This document shows, piece after piece, positions 34,772-42,574 of a stretch of 46,312 nt of DNA (position 1 is the first letter of the stretch; each line of letters opens with the position of its first letter). Origin of the DNA: a virus; the IMG/VR virus record IMGVR_UViG_3300025154_000157, positions 1-46,312 of that record; one strand, given 5' to 3'. The notes below the pieces were generated by a model. That model had not been told where the DNA came from. It did not search any database and saw only the letters and a program-made list of their open reading frames with translations. The translations under genes were made by a program, and so were the position numbers.

Positions 34772-35526
34772 ATGTTTCCCCCTTTTACTCCATATTTGAA
34801 GTAAATACCCACATCAGAAATGTACCTGTCGATACCCCAACTTGAGTCACTCCAATAAATATAACTCCCATTATCAAGTTTTGCCCACTGATAACGGCGA
34901 GTAGAAATACCAATTTTATCAAGAACAGCAAGGTCGGCAATTACTGCTGAATCACACTTGCCGAACTTTATGGTATAAGTAACCTTATCACCTATTTTAT
35001 TAGGTGAATACCCTGCAAAATCATTCGAAACTGCAACAACAGCAGGAACAACAGCAGGAACAATAGCCGGCTTATTTACAATTTGGTAAATATCTGAAGG
35101 AATTGCTGAAAGATAATCTGAAATAATATCTTTCAGGGTCTGGCACTGGGCAATAAGCCCGTCAAAACGGCTGTAATCAACAACCGTTCCGTCATTAATG
35201 TCATCATCATCATCTGGGCAACTTGAATAAAGATACCCAGAGAAAGCGGAATCTATTACTGCTTTTATTTTATCAGCCATTTTCTGGTTATAATGAACCA
35301 GTACATCAACATCGCCAACGATGTCATTATCATCAACACGCCCGGCATAATAGCCGGAAATGTTAGCTTTCACGGTAACGACTTTACCTTGGTCAAGAAA
35401 TGACACAAAGCAAGTCTTGAGCAGATCTGCTGAATATTTCACAATATCAGCAAACTTGTTGTTATTGAAAATAGAAATAACTTTGTCGTAGTTCCCCCTG
35501 GTGTTAAGTGCTGTAAGAGTTGTCAT
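34768..35526 (-). CDS. first gene of leftward early operon, unknown 252-aa protein
   Basis: Ribosome site AGGGGA. N-terminal half mixed alpha/beta and acidic, with a run of five Asp (about residues 105-109); a hydrophobic PAIVPAVVPAVVAV linker at about 153-166; C-terminal beta-rich half with aromatic turns (YQWAKLDNGSYIYWSDSSW). Being first after a consensus promoter suggests early takeover or anti-host function. Slightly higher GC than nearby genes. No family recognised. Confidence 0.65.
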   Translation of the reverse strand: MTTLTALNTRGNYDKVISIFNNNKFADIVKYSADLLKTCFVSFLDQGKVVTVKANISGYYAGRVDDNDIVGDVDVLVHYNQKMADKIKAVIDSAFSGYLYSSCPDDDDDINDGTVVDYSRFDGLIAQCQTLKDIISDYLSAIPSDIYQIVNKPAIVPAVVPAVVAVSNDFAGYSPNKIGDKVTYTIKFGKCDSAVIADLAVLDKIGISTRRYQWAKLDNGSYIYWSDSSWGIDRYISDVGIYFKYGVKGGNI

Positions 35527-35562
35527 AAATTTCCCCTTTCAAATTTACTTTGTGATGATTAA

Positions 35563-35591
35563 ATTATACAGCAATGATTTTAGATTGTCAA
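35563..35591 (-). promoter_or_regulatory. leftward early promoter
   Basis: On the minus strand, TTGACA (35586-35591) and TATAAT (35563-35568) are both perfect with a 17-bp spacer. It should transcribe the whole leftward operon to about 28.3 kb. It is divergent from and only about 30 bp from the rightward early promoter. Confidence 0.88.
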
Positions 35592-35622
35592 GATAAAAAT
35601 AAGAAAAATTATTATTTATTTC

Positions 35623-35650
35623 TTGACAAAAGAAAGAATTATGGTATAAT
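35623..35650 (+). promoter_or_regulatory. rightward early promoter
   Basis: TTGACA (35623-35628) and TATAAT (35645-35650), both perfect, 16-bp spacer. The ribbon-helix-helix gene follows with AAAGGAG. The two divergent -35 boxes sit in the near-symmetric context TTGTCAAG...CTTGACAA, a natural site for joint repression. Confidence 0.88.
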
Positions 35651-35686
35651 GAATTTGTTAGAGCATAAAACGAAAGGAGTTTAAGT

Positions 35687-35830
35687 ATGATTATTAAGAA
35701 AGTTGGGTATACCTTACCAATTGAAACCATTAACAAACTAAAGAAAATAGCCAAAAAACAGGCTAAAAGTCAATCTTTGGTTTTAAGGGAAATTATTGAT
35801 TCCGAAGCCGAAAGAAGGGGGGTTAAATGA
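35687..35830 (+). CDS. 47-aa ribbon-helix-helix regulator (Arc/CopG-like)
   Basis: MIIKKVGYTLPIETINKLKK is a beta strand plus first helix, followed by a turn and second helix (SLVLREIIDSEAERR), the full ribbon-helix-helix fold. Strong AAAGGAG site; immediately downstream of divergent early promoters, so autoregulation of both is likely. Below usual gene-finder length limits. Confidence 0.8.
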   Translation: MIIKKVGYTLPIETINKLKKIAKKQAKSQSLVLREIIDSEAERRGVK

Positions 35831-36148
35831 ATGACAGAAAAAATAAAATATGACGAAAGATTCATTCCTTGTTTGAACGAATTTATTCAAAAAGGAAAAA
35901 TAAAAGACGCTTTTGTTTTTGGAATGTTTATAAACTCTCAGGCGAAAAAATATAATTGTTTTTCAAACAAAACGGTTTCAGTTGAAGATGTTGCCGCAAT
36001 GGGTAAAAATTATTCCGAAAGAAGAGTAAAAAGAACTTTAAGAAAGTTAATCAGAGAAACTCGTTTTTTAAAATCTGATTTCGGCAAACCAGAGCTTTAT
36101 AGTTTTACCAAAAAAGGGCTTGATATAGTTTCTGATATAGAGGTTTAA
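35831..36148 (+). CDS. winged-helix-like early protein, 105 aa
   Basis: Adjacent to the previous stop. Helical with VSVEDVAAMGKNYSERRVKRTLRKL (split) and a YSFTKKGLDIV wing-like end, resembling winged-helix DNA-binding domains. Lies directly before the replisome organizer, so may regulate or assist replication. Confidence 0.6.
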   Translation: MTEKIKYDERFIPCLNEFIQKGKIKDAFVFGMFINSQAKKYNCFSNKTVSVEDVAAMGKNYSERRVKRTLRKLIRETRFLKSDFGKPELYSFTKKGLDIVSDIEV

Positions 36149-36149
36149 T

Positions 36150-37103
36150 GTGGCAAATTGGATAAAATTATCAACCGGCATTTCTGACGATGAAAAAATG
36201 AAAATTATTGATTCTATGCCGGAAAGAGATACATTTTTTTACATATGGATTAGGCTCCTTGTTTTAGCGGGGAAAATAAATGATAACGGCTTAATTTATA
36301 TTAGCGAATCAATGCCGTATGATGAGAAAACCTTATCTGCCGTTTTTAACCGTCCTGAAGAAATTATAAAAAAATCTTTAGACCTTTTTGAACAAATGGG
36401 CATGATAGAAATTTCAAATTCAAAAAAGGTTTGTTTGGTGAACTGGGAGAAACATCAAAATATTGACGGGCTTGATAAGTTAAAAGAACTTAACAAAGAA
36501 AGGGTAAAAAAACATAGAGAAAAACAAAGAAATTTGATGAATAAAGATTACAGTAACATTACTGTAACATTACCGAAACATTACAGTAATGGCGATGTAA
36601 TGGACAAGAATAAGAATAAGATTAAGAATAAGAAAGACTTCGTCTTAGAAAAACTTGGAATAAGAAAAGAAGTCGATGAGGTCGCCTTAAACTTTATTCA
36701 AAGATATAACGATATCGTTTCAGGTACGGAAGCGATACCTTTTAAAGATTCGCCGAGTGAACAGTTACAAATCAGCATAGCAAAAATTTTATCAAAGGGG
36801 GAAGACTTTACAGATAGGTTATTTAATAATCTTAAACAAGCTGATTTTTACTTGAAAGAAAACAAAGAAAGGAATTTTTTCTTAAACATATTCTGCTTTT
36901 GCAAAGAAGATTTTGCCGAGAAAATGGCAAACGGTCATTACCTTAACACAAAAAAAGAAAGCGGGGGTGTTACAAGCGAAGTTAAAAAGAAAGTAAACAA
37001 ATTTGGTTTTACAGATGAAGAAATGTTTAATATGTCTGAAGATCACCCTTTATATGCCGAAATACAGGCTGAAATAAAAAAAGAATTTAAAAGGTGGTTA
37101 TGA
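36150..37103 (+). CDS. phage replisome organizer (Phage_rep_org_N-like)
   Basis: 317 aa from GTG at 36150. The N-terminal 120 residues (WIKLSTGISDDEKMKIID, FYIWIRLLVLAGKINDNG, VCLVNWEKHQNIDGLDK) match the N-terminal domain of phage replisome organizers, which bind the origin and load helicase. A Lys-rich linker follows, then a helical C-terminal domain. The helicase gene is next. Confidence 0.83.
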   Translation: MANWIKLSTGISDDEKMKIIDSMPERDTFFYIWIRLLVLAGKINDNGLIYISESMPYDEKTLSAVFNRPEEIIKKSLDLFEQMGMIEISNSKKVCLVNWEKHQNIDGLDKLKELNKERVKKHREKQRNLMNKDYSNITVTLPKHYSNGDVMDKNKNKIKNKKDFVLEKLGIRKEVDEVALNFIQRYNDIVSGTEAIPFKDSPSEQLQISIAKILSKGEDFTDRLFNNLKQADFYLKENKERNFFLNIFCFCKEDFAEKMANGHYLNTKKESGGVTSEVKKKVNKFGFTDEEMFNMSEDHPLYAEIQAEIKKEFKRWL

Positions 37104-37106
37104 GTT

Positions 37107-38459
37107 ATGAGTTTATACGAAACAGAAAGAACTTTAATATCAATGCTGATTAATTACCCTGAACATCAATCAGCAATGATAGATAACCTTAAACTTGATT
37201 ATTTCTTTGAAAAAGATTTTAAAGAAATGTATTCGATACTGCTTAAACAAAGGGAAGGGTCAAACTGTACCATAAGTTCAAGTTTGTTTAAAGCTTATTG
37301 CTCAAAGCTTATTCAGGAAAAGAAAACAAGCTTATCGTTAATGTCTATCTGCGAAATAGAGACATTTTATGACGATTATTCAAGGTTTCATCAGTATTCT
37401 AAAATAATCAGAGAATCTTATTCAAAACACAAGATAAGATCTATTATTTTGTCATTAAAAGATTCTGTTTCCGTTGAAAATGTAGATGAAATAATTGCTT
37501 TGTGCGATGAAATAAATAATTACAAAGCCGAAAAAGATACGGCGGTATGTTTTAAAGATGCAATGCAGTTAAACAAAGAAAAGGCTCTTTTAATCTCTCA
37601 GGGAGAATTGAAAGTAAAATTGCTTTATTCTGGTTTTGCATATCTTGATTTTTTAATCCAAGGCTGGGCTGAAGGTGAATTAATTATAATTTCAGCAAGA
37701 ACAGGAATGGGAAAAACAAGGTTTGCAACAAATTTAATCGAATCAATCTGCAAGTGCAAAAAGAACAAAGGGGAATCTGTTTATTTCTTCTCTCTTGAAG
37801 AATCTGTTGAAAAGATAACGAACTTAATAATGGCTAAAAACACAGGCATAAACAGCAGACGGCTTAAAAGTTATAATCTTGGCGATAGGTTAAACGATTA
37901 TCTGAATGTTCAGATTTCATGCGATCTTTATATAAATGCCTGTCGCTCCGAAGCGGACATAAGAAAGATAAAAAATACAATAGAAAGTTATTCAAAAAAG
38001 GGGGTTAAAAATTATTTTATTGACACCTTAAACAGTGTGAAAAGAAATCATAAAGAATCTGAAAAAGATGCTCTTGATACACTTTCGAGGACATTAAAAG
38101 ATTTAGCGGTTCAGTACGGTGTAAGGCTTTTTGTGTTGGCTCAAAACAACAGAGAAGCTGATAAAAGACCCGAAAAAGAAAAGACACCTACAAAGGCAGA
38201 TGTCAAAGGTTCTGACGAAATAGTTCATCATGCCGACTCTATGATAAGCCTTTACAAACCAGCTTATTACAAAAAAGAAATTACAGATACCGCAGAAGAT
38301 ATTTACTGTGTTTCAGTTACGAAAACAAGAGACGGAATAGAAAGAAGCCTTGATTTTGAATATGATTTAGGTCTTTGCAGATTTGAAGAAAAGAAAGATT
38401 ACAACATGGAAGCGATAATACGAACAGATGCAGAAGCAATAATAAGCAAAAGGAGATAA
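37107..38459 (+). CDS. replicative DNA helicase (DnaB-like)
   Basis: 450 aa, the usual DnaB length. N-terminal primase-interacting helical domain (ERTLISMLINYPEH), linker, then RecA-like ATPase with Walker A SARTGMGKT (about residues 195-203), SLEES, the Walker B-like YFIDTLN and the VLAQNNREA and KGSDEIVHHAD motifs. It unwinds DNA at phage forks; loaded by the upstream organizer. Confidence 0.92.
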   Translation: MSLYETERTLISMLINYPEHQSAMIDNLKLDYFFEKDFKEMYSILLKQREGSNCTISSSLFKAYCSKLIQEKKTSLSLMSICEIETFYDDYSRFHQYSKIIRESYSKHKIRSIILSLKDSVSVENVDEIIALCDEINNYKAEKDTAVCFKDAMQLNKEKALLISQGELKVKLLYSGFAYLDFLIQGWAEGELIIISARTGMGKTRFATNLIESICKCKKNKGESVYFFSLEESVEKITNLIMAKNTGINSRRLKSYNLGDRLNDYLNVQISCDLYINACRSEADIRKIKNTIESYSKKGVKNYFIDTLNSVKRNHKESEKDALDTLSRTLKDLAVQYGVRLFVLAQNNREADKRPEKEKTPTKADVKGSDEIVHHADSMISLYKPAYYKKEITDTAEDIYCVSVTKTRDGIERSLDFEYDLGLCRFEEKKDYNMEAIIRTDAEAIISKRR

Positions 38460-38467
38460 AGGGAACA

Positions 38468-39022
38468 ATGAATTATCAAGAATACATAAAAATTGCAAAC
38501 AAAAACAGACACCTTGTAGGGTATTATCCTGAAAATATGGCATGCAACATCTGGCAAAACGGCAAATGTCTTTGCTCTGTTGTTGAGTGTAAAATATCAA
38601 AAAAATATGTAAAAAACTATAAAGAATCTTTTTACGAACTTAAAAACGAAAAATGCGGTTCTGGTTTTTACACAGGATATATCAGATTTGAAATTGATAA
38701 AGATTTATGGGAATCTTTACAGATTGATAACAGCAAGTGGATTGAAAAGGAAGATGGAACAAGAGAACGGTTAACAATTGTTGAAAAAGCTGAAATAGAC
38801 GATTGGTTTTGCAGAAACGAACATTTGGATTATTGTTTTGAAGATTCTATATCATATAAAGCAAAAGGGGTAAACAACACAATTGTTTTAGGTATTGATT
38901 TTAACCACATTTGGAACGAAGGACAGGACGAGTTAACCATGGACGAGGAATATATTAAAAGCAGAGTAAACTTAATGGCTGATGTTGTAAATGGCAATTA
39001 CAAGGTGGAACAATGCGAATAG
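38468..39022 (+). CDS. hypothetical protein, 184 aa
   Basis: Contains several Cys and Trp (CNIWQNGKCLCSVVEC; DDWFCRNEHLDYC) and a mixed alpha/beta pattern, but no motif I recognise. It lies between helicase and a zinc-ribbon gene, overlapping the latter by 10 nt, so it belongs to the early operon. Confidence 0.6.
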   Translation: MNYQEYIKIANKNRHLVGYYPENMACNIWQNGKCLCSVVECKISKKYVKNYKESFYELKNEKCGSGFYTGYIRFEIDKDLWESLQIDNSKWIEKEDGTRERLTIVEKAEIDDWFCRNEHLDYCFEDSISYKAKGVNNTIVLGIDFNHIWNEGQDELTMDEEYIKSRVNLMADVVNGNYKVEQCE

Positions 39023-39315
39023 TAAGAGTTTCCGTTATAACAAGTGAAAAGGGCTATCATTTTTTTGAAGTTACAACACGGGAAACATTAGACCAGTTTC
39101 AAAGGTTTCAGGTAATAGACAAAAGTTTTGATGATTGTGAACGCAAACGGCAGGAGTATATAGCTTTTATGAATAATACTTGCTCTTGTGGCAGAGAACT
39201 TGCGGACAAAGAAAACAAGTGTTATTTATGTCAGGAACTTGCGCATGAACTCAGGGAAGAAACGGCTGAACAGCAGGAAAGTTTGAAGATTAAAAATATT
39301 TTTGATGAGGAGTAA
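39013..39315 (+). CDS. small protein with zinc finger, 100 aa
   Basis: N-terminal beta region (VRVSVITSEKGYHFFEV) followed by CSCGRELADKENKCYLC at about residues 57-73, a CxC...CxxC zinc site, and an acidic helix. AAGGTGG ribosome site. Unknown role in replication operon. Confidence 0.6.
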   Translation: MRIVRVSVITSEKGYHFFEVTTRETLDQFQRFQVIDKSFDDCERKRQEYIAFMNNTCSCGRELADKENKCYLCQELAHELREETAEQQESLKIKNIFDEE

Positions 39316-39318
39316 AAA

Positions 39319-39480
39319 ATGGAAACTAACTGGAAAGAAGAATATTTTAAGGTTAAAGCTTTGTATGAATCGGAATTACAAAGAAACGAAACGCTTGAAA
39401 AAGAAAACGATAAGTTAAAAGCCGATTATGATTCTTTAGTTTTGGCAACAATGGCGGTTTATCCAAGAGGTGAAAAATGA
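39319..39480 (+). CDS. 53-aa coiled-coil protein
   Basis: Starts ATG after GAGGAG; METNWKEEYFKVKALYESEL then ETLEKENDKLKADYDSL is a clear coiled coil. Its stop overlaps the next ATG (ATGA). Similar in style to the next coiled-coil protein; perhaps they form heteromers. Confidence 0.55.
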   Translation: METNWKEEYFKVKALYESELQRNETLEKENDKLKADYDSLVLATMAVYPRGEK

Positions 39481-39800
39481 AGAAATTTAATTTTTACGAG
39501 GAAGAATGCAGGAAGCTTAAAAAGATGTGGCATGAAAGGTTTGAGGAAACATTAGCGTTAAAAAATGAACTTGCAGAAAAGGATAAACAGATAGGCTTTT
39601 TACTGCAAAGAAACGAATTGCTTGAAGAAAAGGAAATGAATGCGGTTTACGATCAGGCACAGCTTTTTATTAAGAACCAGGATCTGCAAAAAGAGATTGA
39701 CAGGCTTGAATTTATGATTGAGCGTTTACTTCAATTCAGGGTTAAAGAGGGAAGAAATGCAGGACAAAATCAATCAGGCGGTGGAAGAAATAAAAATTGA
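39477..39800 (+). CDS. coiled-coil protein, 107 aa
   Basis: Nearly continuous helix (YEEECRKLKKMWHERFEE, LKNELAEKDKQIGFLLQ, LQKEIDRLEFMIERLL) with a Gly/Asn-rich tail. Translationally coupled upstream; its 3' end overlaps the 49-aa gene. Function unknown. Confidence 0.55.
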   Translation: MKKFNFYEEECRKLKKMWHERFEETLALKNELAEKDKQIGFLLQRNELLEEKEMNAVYDQAQLFIKNQDLQKEIDRLEFMIERLLQFRVKEGRNAGQNQSGGGRNKN

Positions 39801-39906
39801 AATGATAAAACATGAGTTAAACCCTGAAATGTTTTTCTTCCTGACGTATGTCTGCAACGAATATGTAAAGGTTTATCCTGTGGTTAACAGGGGTTATAAT
39901 GGATAA
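39757..39906 (+). CDS. 49-aa hypothetical protein
   Basis: ATG at 39757 with AGAGGGA upstream is preferred to an in-frame TTG at 39718. MQDKINQAVEEIKIEMIKHE then MFFFLTYVCNEYVKVYP. It overlaps the end of the coiled-coil gene and the start of the methyltransferase-like gene. No family known. Confidence 0.5.
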   Translation: MQDKINQAVEEIKIEMIKHELNPEMFFFLTYVCNEYVKVYPVVNRGYNG

Positions 39907-40570
39907 ATTTGTTTTATCTTTATTTGATTTTACAGGAAATATGGTTGATAAATGGGCTGAAAATGGGTATAAGTGTTATATTGTCGACATAAAGCACCAG
40001 AAAGGAATAAAGGAAATTAGAAAAAATGTTTTTGCTGTAAAGTGGGATTTGTCAACCGAAAATGGGCTTTTGGAATACATTGGGGTTAAAAATTATTTTA
40101 TTGCCTTTGCTTTCCCGCCTTGTACACATCTTGCCGTTTGTGGGGCTGTATGGTTTAAAAATAAAGGTTTAAGATGTTTGGCAGAATCTATAAGTTTTTT
40201 TGCGACAGCGGTTGAAATATTTGAATATCTTAAATGCCCTTATTTTTTAGAAAATCCCGTGTCAACAATATCGACATATTGGCGAAATCCTGATTATACA
40301 TTTAACCCTTATGAGTTTACAGCTTTTTGCAAAGACGACAATTACACTAAAAAAACTTGCTTATGGATAGGCAACGGATTTAACTTACCTTCAAAAAAAA
40401 TAAATTACAGTCAGGAAAAACCAGACCAAAGAATTATAAATGCTTTTGCAACACATAACAAAAAAGAATGGGCGGATTTTAGAAGTAAGACCCCAAAAGG
40501 TTTTGCTGAAGCTGTGTATCTTGCAAATTGCGAAAACAGCATTAAAGCCATTCAGCAAAACTTGTTTTAA
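39899..40570 (+). CDS. C5-cytosine DNA methyltransferase-like protein
   Basis: 223 aa. Motif I-like LSLFDFTGNMVDKW (residues 6-19) with Asp30 as motif II acid, catalytic motif IV AFPPCTHL (Cys75) and motif VI FLENPVS (ENP at 118-120). The target-recognition part is very short, like other compact phage enzymes. It may protect phage DNA from host restriction. Whether the product is 5-methylcytosine or another base change cannot be read from sequence. Confidence 0.78.
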   Translation: MDKFVLSLFDFTGNMVDKWAENGYKCYIVDIKHQKGIKEIRKNVFAVKWDLSTENGLLEYIGVKNYFIAFAFPPCTHLAVCGAVWFKNKGLRCLAESISFFATAVEIFEYLKCPYFLENPVSTISTYWRNPDYTFNPYEFTAFCKDDNYTKKTCLWIGNGFNLPSKKINYSQEKPDQRIINAFATHNKKEWADFRSKTPKGFAEAVYLANCENSIKAIQQNLF

Positions 40571-40672
40571 CGAACAGAAACGGCAAAATTTAAGCGATAT
40601 TTATTTCAGGTGAATAAATTATCAAGGAAGAATTTGAAATGCAACAGAATTGAAATTAAGGGGGAAAGAAAA

Positions 40673-40876
40673 ATGAGCGGATTTGCAAAAATATCAAACA
40701 AAAACGACACAATTCTTGAAGATAAAATAATATGCCCGTATTGTGGGTATATTTTTTCCGATTCTTGGGAATACAATCCTGGTGAATATGAAAATGTAGA
40801 GTGTATGAATTGTGATGAAATTTTTGTTTTAAATGTTGTTGTAACGGTTGAGTATTCGACACAAAAGGGGGAATGA
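40673..40876 (+). CDS. zinc-ribbon protein, 67 aa
   Basis: The ATG at 40673 follows AAGGGGGAAAG and is preferred to a GTG at 40610. CPYCGYIF and CMNCDEIF (about residues 21-28 and 44-51) form a classic two-pair zinc ribbon. Overlaps the next gene by 4 nt. Confidence 0.65.
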   Translation: MSGFAKISNKNDTILEDKIICPYCGYIFSDSWEYNPGEYENVECMNCDEIFVLNVVVTVEYSTQKGE

Positions 40877-41100
40877 TGAAAAAATATTTTTATTTCCTTT
40901 TTAGCAAATTTGGATTAACTAAAAAGTACAATTACTGTATTAATTGTAAAAATTACTTTGATGATGATGGTTTTAGTATGTGTTTATTTGCAAGAACAGA
41001 ACACATAAATTATGTTTTTGGTAAAAAATTTTTTAAAAATAATTTATGCAGTTTTGTTAGGTGTGATTCAAAATTTTGTTTGTATTACGAGGAGAATTGA
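40873..41100 (+). CDS. cysteine-rich protein, 75 aa
   Basis: MKKYFYFLFSKFGL, then CINCKNY, CLFA, CSFVRCDSKFC: seven Cys spaced as in small metal-binding proteins, with many aromatics. ATGA coupled to the previous gene. Unknown. Confidence 0.55.
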   Translation: MMKKYFYFLFSKFGLTKKYNYCINCKNYFDDDGFSMCLFARTEHINYVFGKKFFKNNLCSFVRCDSKFCLYYEEN

Positions 41101-41104
41101 ATAA

Positions 41105-41221
41105 ATGATATATTTTCAAACATGGATTATAATATTTTTGCTGTTTTTAATATTGGGGCAACTTGGAGTAATAGGTAAAGTTTTGGCAGTAATAGCCGTG
41201 CATACAGGGGGGGAAAAATGA
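41105..41221 (+). CDS. 38-aa membrane peptide
   Basis: MIYFQTWIIIFLLFLILGQLG is one membrane helix; a second weaker hydrophobic stretch (VLAVIAV) follows. Ends at TGA overlapping the MazG-like start. GAGGAG just upstream of the region. Small phage membrane peptides of this kind are often host-interaction factors; no evidence for a specific role. Confidence 0.45.
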   Translation: MIYFQTWIIIFLLFLILGQLGVIGKVLAVIAVHTGGEK

Positions 41222-41613
41222 AATCAATCAACAAATACTGTAAAGAATGTGCTGAAATAGCCGAATCAAAAGGTTTTGACCTTAAACAAGCACCTGAACA
41301 GCTTTTGTTAATAGCGAGTGAGGTTGTTGAATGTTTTGACAACATTTACGTTCGGGGTGATAACGATGTTTTTGACGCTTTATGCGGTCTTGAATATGTA
41401 GGAAAAAAGCTTGAAGCTTTAAGGAATTCAGAAAATTATAAAAAAAGTAAATTTGAAATATGCCCAACAAACAACCTTCCGGAAGAACTTGCAGACATTG
41501 TAATAAGGTGTTTTTCCTTTGCGGGTGGAAATGGTATTGATCTGCAGAAAGCTATTGATGAGAAAATTGAAATTAACAGGTCCAGGGAACATTTACACGG
41601 GAAGAAATTTTGA
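41218..41613 (+). CDS. MazG-like nucleotide pyrophosphohydrolase
   Basis: 131 aa all-alpha. SEVVECFD (about residues 39-46) and ELADIVIRCFSFA (about 92-104) give the paired acidic ExxE/ExxD magnesium site, and the end (IDLQKAIDEKIEINRSREHLHGKKF) is the usual MazG-type closing block. It probably cleaves NTPs or alarmone-like nucleotides to keep pools favourable during infection. Ribosome site GGGGGG. Confidence 0.78.
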   Translation: MKSINKYCKECAEIAESKGFDLKQAPEQLLLIASEVVECFDNIYVRGDNDVFDALCGLEYVGKKLEALRNSENYKKSKFEICPTNNLPEELADIVIRCFSFAGGNGIDLQKAIDEKIEINRSREHLHGKKF

Positions 41614-41627
41614 AAAAAGGGGAAACA

Positions 41628-41810
41628 ATGGGGAATAAAACAGCAGGATATAATGTTGATGAAATACTTTTGATGATACTTTTTGAACTGCAAAAACTAA
41701 ATAAGCAAGTCGAAGAAGGCCATCAAAGAGAGGTTGTTAACTATCAGGAGTTTAAGAAAAAGTATAACGATATGTTTCAGCAGATTAAAAGAGCGAAGGG
41801 GGAAAAATGA
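41628..41810 (+). CDS. 60-aa helical protein
   Basis: ATG at 41628 with AAAAGGGG upstream is preferred to TTG at 41610. VDEILLMILFELQKLNKQVEEGH and EFKKKYNDMFQQIKRAKG form two helices. ATGA overlap with the next gene. Unknown. Confidence 0.55.
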   Translation: MGNKTAGYNVDEILLMILFELQKLNKQVEEGHQREVVNYQEFKKKYNDMFQQIKRAKGEK

Positions 41811-42064
41811 ATTGTGTTATATGTGGAAAAGAGCTTGAACACGAACCAACAAGAGAAGCTAAAGACCATTATGAAGATGAAGGCTATGAAAGCCCTCAGG
41901 TTTGCAGTAATGAATGTTATGATAAGCTAACAGAGGTTTGCGGCGATTGTGATTATTCAAACGATTGTCAAGGCGATTTAGATGATTGTATTTTTGAATT
42001 TGAAAGGAATAAAAATGAACAAATTAATATTAACAGGCAGATTAACAAGAGATGCAGAAATTAA
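41807..42064 (+). CDS. zinc-finger protein, 85 aa
   Basis: CVICGKELEHEP at the start and CSNECY at 32-37, then CGDCDYSNDC, giving two possible metal sites in an acidic protein. Its last 50 nt overlap the SSB start in another frame, an unusually long overlap. Confidence 0.6.
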   Translation: MNCVICGKELEHEPTREAKDHYEDEGYESPQVCSNECYDKLTEVCGDCDYSNDCQGDLDDCIFEFERNKNEQININRQINKRCRN

Positions 42065-42362
42065 ATTTGCAAAAACAGGCACATCAATAATTGAGTTTGA
42101 CATTGCAAATAATACAGGGTACGGAGAATACAAAAAGACTTGCTTTATTGGTTGCACAATATTCAAGCGGGATAAATTAGTTGACCACCTTAAAAAAGGT
42201 AAAGGGGTTATTGTAGAAGGTGAACTACAGCAGGACAATTGGGAGAAAGACGGCAAGAAATTTAGTAAACACAAAATGATTGTTGCCCAGTTGGAGTTTT
42301 TGGGGGAAAAAAAGGGAAGTGAAACCGAAGAAACACATACAGACGATGATATTCCGTTTTAA
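42015..42362 (+). CDS. ssb: single-stranded DNA-binding protein
   Basis: 115 aa from ATG 42015 (AAAGGAAT upstream; 41982 is inside the previous gene). OB fold with MNKLILTGRLTRDAEIKF, IIEFDIANN, KKTCFIGCTIF, GVIVEGELQQDNWEKDG, and the acidic DDDIPF tail that recruits partners. Protects single strands at phage forks and cooperates with RecT. Confidence 0.93.
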   Translation: MNKLILTGRLTRDAEIKFAKTGTSIIEFDIANNTGYGEYKKTCFIGCTIFKRDKLVDHLKKGKGVIVEGELQQDNWEKDGKKFSKHKMIVAQLEFLGEKKGSETEETHTDDDIPF

Positions 42363-42373
42363 CAAGGGGCAAC

Positions 42374-42574
42374 ATGAACAAAGAAAATCTAACACTTGCA
42401 ACACGGATAAGTTTTAAAGAACTGCAAATAATTAATAAATACTGCAAAAAGCTGAAAATGAAGAAAGGCATATTTGTTAAGTATTGCGTAAATCAAATTA
42501 TAAAAGCGATTAACAGAAGGGAGATTAAAAAGAATGCAGGGATTAACATTACCGCAGATAAAAGAATTTTATAA
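42374..42574 (+). CDS. ribbon-helix-helix-like protein, 66 aa
   Basis: LTLATRISFKELQIINKYCKKL is a ribbon plus helix, KKGIFVKYCVNQIIKAINRR the second helix: consistent with a ribbon-helix-helix DNA-binding fold. AAGGGG site. Overlaps the glycosyltransferase-like start by 41 nt, so the two are closely coupled. Confidence 0.6.
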   Translation: MNKENLTLATRISFKELQIINKYCKKLKMKKGIFVKYCVNQIIKAINRREIKKNAGINITADKRIL

